64,000 bases of DNA. It comes from Linnemannia elongata (Eukaryota; Mortierellomycota; Mortierellomycetes; Mortierellales; Mortierellaceae). The stretch spans positions 1,488,001-1,552,000 of the forward strand of contig JAXBDG010000003.1 in the NCBI GenBank assembly GCA_036320915.1. The letters are read 5' to 3'. Positions 10,715-20,700 of the stretch are shown piece after piece; position 1 is the first letter of the stretch; each line of letters begins with the position of its first letter. A program made the position numbers and the translations under genes. Below the pieces are notes generated by a model, which saw only the letters and a list, made by a program, of their open reading frames with translations, was not told the DNA's origin and ran no database searches.

Positions 10715-13485
10715 TTAATTGGCTGAGCTGACAAGAATCTCTTTTCCTGCAGGAAGAACAGCGTTCCCGTCAGCTGTTCGCTTGCCTTGCTGCTGCTGTT
10801 GTTGCTGTGGACCTGGACCAGGACCAGACGCGGGAGAGGGTCCGGACTTGGGCTTTCGTCCCGAGGTCCGCTGGTTGTTATTTTTGTTTCCCGCATTGTT
10901 GGTTGGTGCAGGTACTGGTGGCGCCTGCGGTTGTGCATGAGGTGCAGAAGGTCGCGTCCATCGTCTAGCGTTTTGTTGACCAGGATTGTCTACGGATGTA
11001 TTCGGTTGTGGTATATGGCGTGTGTTTTGAGGCTTTCGTGTGTCGGACATATTTGGTCTAGCTTGAATATATGGCTGCTGGTGCTGCTGTTGGTGCTGCT
11101 GAGATGCCCTTGGACGATACTGCTGTTGACCAGGACCTGGTCGTCCAAAGCGAGATTGTCGCAATGAGAAAAACATCCAAGGCGTCGATGGTTTGGCTCC
11201 CTGCGCTGTGATATCCAGCTGTCGAGCATCAACCGCCCACGGCACAACAATTCCTGGTACTCGATTAGGCTGCCCAACTTGCGCAGCACTGGGCAGCGTT
11301 CTGGTCGAGGTGCAAATAATATCTTGCTGGTATTCCAGATCAACGAATCGCCCTTGCTGCTGCTGCTGAGAGGCCGAGACGGGCTTGTTGCTTTCTGAAG
11401 AGGAGGAGGAGGAGATAGTGAGGGCTTGGAGAGCGTCGATGATGACACTCGGGCTTTGGGGTGTTTCGGTTTTTGGGGTGCGGGTTTTTACAGTGCGGAC
11501 GCGGGTCCAGATGAAGGGCGAACGAGTGTTGTAGAGTCCGTACAGTTCTTTGGCGACTTTGAGGTCTTGAGGCTTGTCGGATTTTGAGAGGACGTCGATG
11601 ATACCGTGCACTGTGTCCTCAATAGTCATCATCTCCTCGTGTGTAAGGTATCTGGAATCATTTGGGACGATGGCTGACTGCACCAGAGCCATGGATTCTG
11701 GCAAATAGGTGGCTGCTCTGTCTATCGGCAGCAGCTAAAAACCAATTGAAATGTAATGTCAGTACTGGGTTCTGACTACTATCCAAGCACATACTCTTCT
11801 GCGAATAAAAAAGACGTGTACTACTTACAATCATGGCGCATACAAGTGGATGCAAATAAGTCTTGTCACTGGTCACCACTCCAAGCAATTTCTTGGTAGA
11901 GCTGGCTGACAAGGTCTGGTATTGTTTCTTTTGAGCAACTGTGTCGATATAGGTGACAATAGCTCTGCGAGGAGGAGCTGTCTGGAACTTGTAGGTGAAA
12001 GAGACGTCCGGGCATACTCCAGAGCAGTACATCTCCAGGTTCCACAATACACCCTCCAGGTAATCCTTCACCGAGTACTTCTTTTCCTCGTCCGGGCTTT
12101 CGTCAATATCGCTGTTGGAACCCGTCGCATTGATATCTCCTCCTGCGTCCTCGTCATCGTCGGTAGAACTGTCGTCTCCACCCGCAGACTCCATATCGCT
12201 CGCATTCCCGTACTCGTCCTGCTCTGATGCCTCGGTCTCAGATTCAACAACTGGTGATTGTTGCTGCTGTGGTTGGGCTTGTTGAGGCGCCAAGTTGTCG
12301 GGGATTTTGAGTTTGTTGTTATCCTTGTAGGAGTTGAGGATCAACTGCTTCAAGAAGAAGAGATTAAACGTCTTGAAGGTGGCATCAATAAGATATCTCG
12401 CAGATCCCCTTGCTTGGATCGCCGGGTCGGCAAGTCGAGTATATAGATAAGCCAGCCAAAGCTTCTCTAGACCAACAAACAGCCCTCGCAGATAGTCGTT
12501 TCCTCGGAATAGACAAAGTGCGCAAAAGTCGAGTCGAGTCCTGTTGGATTCCCCAGGGAACATGCCCTCCAGCGACCGCATGAACTTGTCAATTGAGATC
12601 ACGACAATTGGGTTTTGGGGCGAGTCTTTGCGGACGACAAAAATGTTGGGCATCCCGAGGGTGATGGCTTGAATGATGGCGTCCGAGTCCATACTAAGAA
12701 TCGCGCAAGGTCTTCCGCGGATGTTGCCTGCTTGTTGAACGACATTTTCGATGATCTTGCTCTAGATTCTCCGAGCCACAGATGACGGGACATGTTAACA
12801 CAGATGAAAAGGGTCATTGACGGATTGGTCAGATAGCTCATCGACCGAAGAATAAAATAGCCGTTGAAAAGGAAAAGGAGTACTTCCAATTACCTCGCCT
12901 TCTCCGGGATTGTTGGAGTGGTCGATCACGAATTTGAGATCGGGTGAGATTCCTTGTGAACGACGGTGTTGCAGGTACCGGACTGTGTAGTAGCTGAGGT
13001 ACTGTTCCAGTCGCAACATGAACGGGCATCCTGGGGTCACTTGAAGCGTGCTCATATGATCCGGCTTTCCGCTCCCTGACTATGAATTGAGTACAGTGCA
13101 GCAATCAAATTGTGTGAGTATGTGTTAGAAAAAGACACTCAACCAAATGCTTTAATGCTGACATTCCAGCGCGGACCAATTATGGTACCTTTGAGGCGCG
13201 TCGAGCCTTTTGTGTGAGGAGTTTCGCAAGAGGAGCCGGTCCATCAACGGATAGGTAACAGATCCGATCAGGGATGAATTGAGAGAGAGTCTTATCGAGG
13301 ATAGTATACAGCTTCTTGACAAACTGAGCCTCGTTCTTTGCAGCCCTCATTGCTGGATGGAGAATACAGTTGACGTCGATGAAGACCGAGTCGAAATGGG
13401 CTCCTTCGTGCCTGGCGACAACTCGTGCGGCATGGGGGAACTTTCCCTGAAACCAGTCGATGAACTTGACTTCTTTCAGACCCAT
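10715..13485 (-). CDS. XRN-family 5'-3' exoribonuclease, short form
   Basis: Four exons: 13485-13189, 13079-12894, 12761-11829 and 11734-10715, about 811 residues, all joins phase 0. The start ATG at 13485 gives MGLKEVKFIDWF, like XRN1/RAT1 N-termini. Catalytic acidic positions of the XRN_N fold are visible: FIDVNCILH, SVDGPAPLAK followed by the basic QKARRASK, PGEGESKI and LSMDSDAII. Later a degenerate XRN middle motif appears (YLEGVLWNLEMYCSGV). An acidic insert rich in D, E and S precedes it (near residues 315-365), and the C-terminal third is Q-, P- and G-rich without a recognised domain. XRN1 is about twice this length and RAT1/XRN2 usually near 1000 residues, so this is a reduced or divergent paralogue. 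It probably degrades or trims RNA from 5' monophosphate ends; whether it is cytoplasmic or nuclear cannot be told. Confidence 0.8.
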
Positions 13486-14806
13486 GTCGTGTGCTGGAGT
13501 GGGGAGATGAAGGGTGACAAAAGGTGGAAGTAGGGAAGATGAGTAAGGATGTGTGGTGAATGAGATGAACAAATGGACGGTGTATGTACTAACCGCAGTA
13601 GGTTGGAGAGGGAGAGTATACAACAGTCACGACAGCGCTCCCTCTCCCTGGTCGTGTAGGACAAAGGACAACGCGAAGTATCTTTTACATGCCTCATTGT
13701 CATCCAAAATCGCCTTTAATTTCTGTACCTGTGTACTTTTCGGAGTGGTAGAAAAAGCTTTGAATGGCCCCCTGTTGGTTCGTCCTTCTCCTTTGGTTAT
13801 CACGATTGCCATCACCAGGGTTGTCCATTCGAGCTGCCAGAGATTTGGTCAAAAAAATATTAATGACACCTCACACTGTAGAAAACAAAGTGTTAAATTA
13901 TTGTGCCTGGATTGGGATCTACTTTCTCATGGCCGCCAATCTTCTTAAGGGTGAAAAGAGGGACACCATTAACTGCGCAATATCCCGACAGACAGGACCG
14001 CCATAGTCACTGATACAGTGCGAGAGACCCCGAGTTTAACGTGTCGCGATTAATACAGGAACGCCGCCTGCTGAGTTTTTTTTTATATTTTCTTTCTCCT
14101 AAGATTCAGTAGAAAGGATTCTAAAATGCATCGCCCACTCAAAGAGTATTTTTGTGCAGGCGATGAGTGGGTCTTACGGTGTGGGTCCTACCATTTGATA
14201 TCTAATGCCGTGAAATGACCCGCCTCGGCAGAACGCTAGACGCGAATCACTTACTACATAAAAATAATAATAATAATCTCTGGCTGGAGCTACTTTCTAG
14301 GTGCTTGTCTTGGTTTGTATTGTTTATTTTTCGCTTGACTATTTCCTACTACTGCATAACTGTTGTCTGCCTGCTAGTTGATGTGGTTGGCTTTTTTACC
14401 CCGTATGATTCTCCCCCGTCCCCTTCACAATGTTTATTGAACTCAATGGCGTGCGATATGTCTCTCCTAAGCTGTGCAAAACATCCTCTGCCATCCATCT
14501 CTTCTGTGGAATCGACTTGCACTTGGACTTGTTTTGATAATCTTGTTCGTAGCATTGTGTGAGAGATCACCTTATTCTGGCCTGGCCCAAGCAGAAATTT
14601 GCATTGCACCTTACAATTTCAATGGTCGCCCCTTTCTTTTATCTATAGAGATATCCATCATTACTCACCCCATTTATCTTCTGTTTTTTCCCACATATTC
14701 CCTCTTTTTCTCGTACTTATCTCTCTCCCTTCCTTCGACTACCTACCGCCACACTAGCGTCAAAAACCCTCACAAAACAACTCACAACGACAATCGGACG
14801 AACAGG
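13486..14806. other. Divergent intergenic region
   Basis: About 1.3 kb between the XRN-like start and the methyltransferase start, which point away from each other. The stretch just before 14807 is pyrimidine-rich (14640-14800), as in the leaders of other genes here. I see no RNA gene and no coding frame worth calling. Confidence 0.6.
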
Positions 14807-15805
14807 ATGCCTCCCACTCTCAACCAAGCTAGCCCCTACGACAACTCTGTCGCCTTCTTGACCGACAAGGATGTCCTTACCAACGCGACTAACATCATCC
14901 CTCCCTCTCTGCCTGCTGCCATTTGTTATGGACGAGTCAGAGATCCAGAGTCGTGCGTCCCCAAAGCCTGGTGGAAGGGCGTTTTTGGTGACAATCTGTA
15001 TCTTCAGACGGACGGCGATGTTGTGGAAGATCCGGAAATTACTCGTGAGGAGATCCGACTCTTGGAGACCCACGAGCACATTCGATCCATCTTTCAGTCA
15101 GTCCCTCCTTCCGGCAGCACTGAGAAAACTCGCATCCTTGATCTGTGCTGTGGTCAAGGACGACATGTTCTCCAACTGGCAGAGTTGTACCCTCATCTGG
15201 AACTCCATGGCCACGATCAGTCCCAGTACTTGATTGAGCTGGCCCTATCGAGAGCTGCAGTAGCTAACGTGTCCGATCGCACGTCGTTCACGATCGGAGA
15301 CTGTCGCGCGATTCCTCACGACGACAATTCGTTCTCGCTTGTGATGGTGATGGGCAATTCGTTTGGTTACTTTGCGACCGACAATGCCAACGCGAACCTT
15401 CTCAAGGAGATTCGTCGGATTCTAAAGCCTGGTGGATTCGCCGTGATGGATATTCCCGATGGTGCATACCTGCGCAAGAACTTTTCGGCCCGTGGCTGGG
15501 AATGGATTGACGATACCATGATTGTCTGTCGGGAGCGTGAGTTGAGCAAGGACAAGAAGCGGCTTATCAGTCGCGAGGTTGTGATGTTGACTGGCAGGGG
15601 TGTGATCCGCGACCAGTTCTATGCAGAGTGTCTGTATGACTTGGCTGAGGTTCATCAGCTTGTACGTGAATCCGGGCTGATCCCTGAGCAGAGGGAGGAG
15701 GACGTGGAGGAGAACACCATTGGACGCGACATGAGCAAGAGGGGCGAAGATCTGGGTATGATGGAGAACCGCCACCTTGTCCTCGTCTCCAAGCCCTTGC
15801 TTTAG
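14807..15805 (+). CDS. Class I SAM-dependent methyltransferase
   Basis: Single-exon gene of 332 residues. I chose the ATG at 14807 because the open frame upstream (back to 14474) is low-complexity and leader-like. The S-adenosylmethionine-binding motif I is clear at about residue 103-112 (ILDLCCGQGRHVLQL), followed by an acidic end of strand 2 (HGHDQSQ), GDCRAIPHDD and the post-motif region LLKEIRRILKPGGF, all typical of the Methyltransf_11/25 group. An N-terminal segment (AWWKGVFGDNLYLQTDGDVV) precedes the fold. The substrate is unknown. The CCGQGRH form of motif I and the lack of introns are reminiscent of bacterial enzymes, but this alone does not prove transfer. The stop is at 15803-15805; GOS1 begins 416 bases downstream on the same strand. 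Confidence 0.85.
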   Translation: MPPTLNQASPYDNSVAFLTDKDVLTNATNIIPPSLPAAICYGRVRDPESCVPKAWWKGVFGDNLYLQTDGDVVEDPEITREEIRLLETHEHIRSIFQSVPPSGSTEKTRILDLCCGQGRHVLQLAELYPHLELHGHDQSQYLIELALSRAAVANVSDRTSFTIGDCRAIPHDDNSFSLVMVMGNSFGYFATDNANANLLKEIRRILKPGGFAVMDIPDGAYLRKNFSARGWEWIDDTMIVCRERELSKDKKRLISREVVMLTGRGVIRDQFYAECLYDLAEVHQLVRESGLIPEQREEDVEENTIGRDMSKRGEDLGMMENRHLVLVSKPLL

Positions 15806-16221
15806 AGGTGGTGTTTTGGATTCTTGATCAGCCGCCTTTTTCCCCTTTCAGCTGTCTCTTGTTACTTTATTCGTTGTCGAGGCGACCCTGTACTGAAGCC
15901 GTATGCAATTAAAGATATAAACCCATGTAATTGCACAAAAATGAAACTCAGTTGCTTCCTATCCTTGGCTGTTGCTGAGTGGCACTTGACCCTCCTTCTT
16001 CCACTCTCTCTGTTCCATCGTCCTTCTCTTCTCTTTTCATCCCTTTGTACCTCTTCACATCCCACTTTACGCCCAAACACACCTCCACCCTTCTCTACCC
16101 TTTCTACTCTCACTCACTTACTCTCACCTATCTTTATCTTCTCACACATACACACACTCACACTTTTCACTCTCTCATTCGAACGCTAACAGGACCTCAT
16201 CACATACACACATATACAACA
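15806..16221. promoter_or_regulatory. Pyrimidine-rich leader and promoter region of GOS1
   Basis: The gap between the methyltransferase stop and the GOS1 start is strongly C/T-rich from about 15980 to 16190, with short CA repeats, matching the leader type seen before other genes in the window. No TATA-like element stands out. Confidence 0.5.
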
Positions 16222-17349
16222 ATGCTAAAGACAACAACTCCCTCAAGGACGCCCATCTACAGCAGTGCTCCTCTGAGCACCTCTCATTCACCTTCCCCAA
16301 GTCTGGACAATGCCTCTCAAGCCATCGCTGCAGCCACAGGAGTAGCCTCTTGGGACACGCTACGCAAGGAAGTCCGCCAGATCGAAACGGAAATCGAATC
16401 GAAACTCACCGCACTGTCCAAGCTTGCTGTCCGGAACGGTTCAGCATCAGCACCACCACAAGCAGCAGCTGCAGGAGTTCCTGGTGCCGGTGCTGCTTCT
16501 GCTAACGGAGAAGACTTGGAGGCCAATATCGAGGAGCTCCTGGAAAAGGTAAGACCAACGGCCATGGCCTGTTGTCGACCGTTTTCTCTGTGCGACACCC
16601 CCCCCCCCCCCCCCCCCCCCCCTTATCGTATTTATTGAACATCACCATCAGTGGCCTAACCTATTGTACATGGACATTGCCCTTTTTATAATATCTTGCA
16701 GCTGAGCAGGACGGTTGATGCCATGTCAGGACACCTCGACAACCAGACACAGACAAACGGCCAGGCGCCGTTGTCAATGACTCATCTTCTCCAAAAGCAC
16801 CGCGACATCCTGCACGACTACACCAAAGAATACAGGAAGACACGGCAGAATGTGCGGGCAGCCAGAGATCATGCTCAGCTGCTGACCTCTGTCCGCGACG
16901 ATATCAGCTCATTCAAAAACGGTGGTATGTCTGCCTCTGACTACCTTTTGAACGAACGGTCTCGGATCGACGGAAGTCACAGCCTTGCAGACAGTGCGCT
17001 TGAGTAAGTTTTTTGTGGTAGCATTTCATTTTGTTTATATTGCAGATTGCCATCATACTCTTTAGCTGTACAATAGATGGAGATAGAGATGTGCTCATGA
17101 TGTTATCCGTTTATTTTGTATGTGTGCATCATAATGAAAAATAGACAAGCATATGCGACGAGGGACGACCTTGACAGGCAGCGGTCAACACTGCTTAGCG
17201 TCAATCAGCGGATCAACAACGTGGCGACACAGCTGCCTAGCGTCGGACAATTGATCGGCAAGATCCAGTCGCGGAAGAACAGGGACAATGTCATCCTTTC
17301 CTGCGTGATCGGCTCCTGCGTCGTCGGAGTCCTTTACTTTGTCATGTAG
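16222..17349 (+). CDS. GOS1: Golgi Qb-SNARE GOS1 (GOSR1/GS28)
   Basis: Three exons: 16222-16548, 16702-17003 and 17145-17349, 277 residues. Introns use GTAAGA/CAG and GTAAGT/TAG with consistent phase. The N-terminal part includes SWDTLRKEVRQIETEIESKL, the typical start of the GOS1 helical region. A low-complexity A/G/P insert follows. The SNARE motif is in the last exon (STLLSVNQRINNVATQLPSV then GQLIGKIQSRKNRDN), and it ends with a single tail-anchor helix (VILSCVIGSCVVGVLYFVM) reaching the C-terminus. The family acts in ER-to-Golgi and intra-Golgi membrane fusion. The tail anchor and length (yeast Gos1 is 223) fit well; the extra length is mostly the N-terminal low-complexity stretch. Confidence 0.92.
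16598..16622. repeat. Poly(C) run of 25 in GOS1 intron 1
   Basis: A run of 25 C lies in the first intron of GOS1 (16549-16701), between donor and acceptor. Long poly(C) is rare compared with the poly(A/T) runs elsewhere here. It could affect splicing or be unstable. Confidence 0.9.
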
Positions 17350-17778
17350 CTGTCGATCTTTTTTTTCTTTCCTTCATTTTGCTCTCTACCACCCTTGCAA
17401 CAACATATATCCGTATCTCTCCCCCATACTTCATGACAAAAAGCTAACAATAACCACAAGCAAAGTAATAAAAGCACCGCCTGGGCTATCATTCAACGTT
17501 CAATGGCTTTCTCGTCTTCGTCCTGCCACGAAATTTTGAACCTCTCACCTCATTTTTGCAGTCACAAGGTGTGAGGCAGGGCGAGTTTATTCCTAAGAGC
17601 AAAGGGTGTGCCGCTTTTTACTTCTCTTTCATCATCATCCTTGCCCTCGTGGACACAACTCCTCCCCCCATCTCTCTCACACCATCCCATCTCCCACACA
17701 GCCCTTCAACAACCAGGAAAAACCGCAGGAAAGGATCACCATTAACACTCGCTTGGCTCAGCTGTCTCTAGGAACAAC
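17350..17778. promoter_or_regulatory. GOS1 3' region and TRS120 promoter/leader
   Basis: A 429-base gap. An AATAAA at 17467-17472 can serve GOS1. From about 17620 to 17770 the sequence becomes C/T-rich with CCCCATCTCTCTCAC-like text, a leader for TRS120, whose ATG is at 17779. Confidence 0.5.
17467..17472 (+). terminator. AATAAA polyadenylation signal of GOS1
   Basis: AATAAA about 118 bases past the GOS1 stop on the coding strand. Confidence 0.45.
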
Positions 17779-20700
17779 ATGGATGCTGTCAACTTCATCG
17801 CCGCTGCACGCATTCGCGTCCTTCTCGTACCTGTAGGGCCTATCAAGAAGGCTACCTTTGAGCGACATGTTAAGATGCTTCGGCAACACAACTCTGTCAA
17901 ACTCGAGGAAGTCTGGATGGGTCCACGCACTGAAAACTGTAAGTGCCCAACATGTCTATTCGCCAAAAAAAAGCGGTACTGAGTTTATAGTCGAAAGGAC
18001 TTTGAAGCGTCAAGGAATGAGCGACACGCTACCACCTGCCTCCAACCGTCAAGAGCATTGTGAGCGAAGTCGGGAATATGCTCTGGCGTTTTTTCCTCCG
18101 CTAAACACAATTTTCTAACAATCGCCACTTGCATTCATTCGCTTTCATAGCCTTCTTTAGCCAGAACGTGCCACATGAAGGCCAGCTCTACTTCCAATTT
18201 GTGACCTCTTACAACGGCGAGCACCAGTACCTCGAGGAGTTTCAAATGCACCGACGTGTCTTTGGGGTAATTCTCGCGCTTCGTTTTTTGTCAGCCCCGG
18301 GCTCTTTCGCATAAGGCAAGGTGGCCTATGAATTATACTCACACTTTACTTTCCAATGTGTAGGTAATAGGAATTATGGATTGTCAGGAGTGGCCTGATG
18401 GCAACATGACAGCAGGATACCAACACTTCCAGCAGCTTCTCACCAAGGTAGGATATACCTGCTAGTATTCGTTTCAGACCAAGGTCCTCTTGATGCCTTA
18501 TTAACATTGGCTCAACTCCTCCATTTCTTTATTCAACTACAGTATCCGTCAGCAGTTGCAAACCAGTGCTTTGCCTTCGATCCTTCAGAACAGCATCCAG
18601 ACGATCTTCGAGGAGGCGGAGTGATCATGATTCCCAACGTCGGCAATACTTCTTCCTACCTGCGTGTTTTGATTTGCGACCTTACCAGGACCATCTTGGC
18701 CGAGTTTGAGAACATTGTAAGTTGCCGTAGACAACACGCGACGACTGCACAAACATGAGAGACCTGAGTCATGCCGTACTTCTCAGGAACAATAGTTCTC
18801 ACGCACCTCTACCCTTTGACATCTAGGCAGGTGCGATCGGGAAGAGACAGGATATTGAGTCGCCCAGCCCAGCCATATCTCTTTACGCGCGCAATGGACC
18901 TAACTCGGGACCTATGCCGTCAGCAGCCAGTGTTTCTTCGATGCCAGACATGTCAGTTAACGGCATGAAGCCCCTCACAGCTCCACCTTCTGCGATGACG
19001 ACTTCAGGAACATCAACTCATCAACGCTCCATGTCCTCCGCAGGATTTGCAACTGTTAACTCGGGTAACCAGTATCTTCAAACTGCTGTCGTCACGGATC
19101 AGAGGCTGAGGAAGCGGACTGCAGCCAGAGCACAAAAACTATATGGAGACTTGTACTTGATGGCAGGACGTCTCTCCGACGCAGTTACAAGGTAACCAAT
19201 CTGCTAATTAATTTTTAACATACAAGAACTATTAAGAACATGTCATCTTATCAACCTATCTTTCATGCATGGTTCTGCACATTAGCTATCAGGCTGTGAT
19301 TGAGGTTACAAAGTCCAACTCGGATTTCATGTGGAATGCGAGTGCGATGGAGGGCCTGTACTGTGCAGTTGTTCTCCTAGCGTTTATCCAAGCTGATATT
19401 TCTGTGAGTGCAATAATCGGGGATTGATTGATTCCGCAAGTCTGCATCCTTAGAGAAACTGGAGGCACTAAACTCAACAAACATATCGATAATCTGTTAT
19501 TCCATTTCTTCTAGCAAATTAGCCAGCAGCAGATTCAACAAGTCATGTCCTCGCCTACTTCGCCTACTACCAACGAGCCTACCAAGATACAGACCGCCCC
19601 TGCTATTAAACCACTAATCATCGACATCCCCGAAAAGTATCAAACTATCCTCACACTTTACAACAAGGTGCCCAACAACGCCGCACCCGCCATCCTCTAC
19701 GTGGAAGCCTGTATGAGGGTGACAAAGTTCATCGCTACTTGCTTTGCTTGCGGAAACGGAATTCTGGACGATCGGGCATTGGCAGCGGTTGTGAGCGGCA
19801 ACATCCTTATGCATGCTGAGGCTTCGGCTGCCGAAGGACAGCAGCCCATGACACAGTCGCCCTCAGCAACTCAGTCCCAGACCTCCTCCGGCGCTGCTGG
19901 CTTGTTGCGCCGAGCATCGACATTGAGGTCGCGCAGCGGAAGCATCCCAACCTCCAGTCTTGGTGTTACTAGAACAGACATCATGAAGTGGGTCACCAAG
20001 GCTTGGACCGGCCGAATGGACGAACTCTGGATTCTCGATCAAGTAAGATGAAGTCGTTGTTGAATGAGATTTCTAGCTATGAAGCTATGTTGAGATCCAG
20101 AGTACTAACTATCATTATATTTGTAGATCCATTTCACAACTTCAATCGCTTCGATTCTAGGAGCAGTTCAGTTCCGTCGAAAGCAGTCGCTTTTTCTCCG
20201 ATATGCTGTGCGGATGATTGCCCCACTGTTGCATCAGACTCGGTTAGCTCAGGCAGCAGCAGCACAATCGAGCGGGACCCCTCCCCGAAAGGCCGCAAAT
20301 TCGGACCACGGTGTATTGGAGTGCTTGACACAGATCTGTAATGTCTTTGGCGTGGGCGACTCTTTCACTTCCAACACCAACCTCTACATGGATCACGGAT
20401 GGCCTGAGCTCCAGATCGATATTTTGTATGAGTGTATTCGCACTGCGGAGGCTGTTCCAGGTACGCTTACTTTCACTGTCTTAAGAAGATGATCAGAATA
20501 TATGTCTGCATTTGATCTAACAGACAGATATTCTTTGATTGTTTAGATTATAAGTCGATGATGTACTTTTCCACCACACTTCTGCGACAGCTTCATGCAT
20601 ACTTGACCAGGGAGGAACAGGCTGGTCTCTATGCGTCGTTGCCTCGCATCCTGGCTGCGGCCAAAAAGTCTAACTCAACAGACCTCACCGACATCCACTA

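Noticed and set aside
14474..14806. Upstream extension of the methyltransferase frame
   Set aside because: Low-complexity, pyrimidine-rich leader sequence; the ATG at 14807 starts the recognisable protein.
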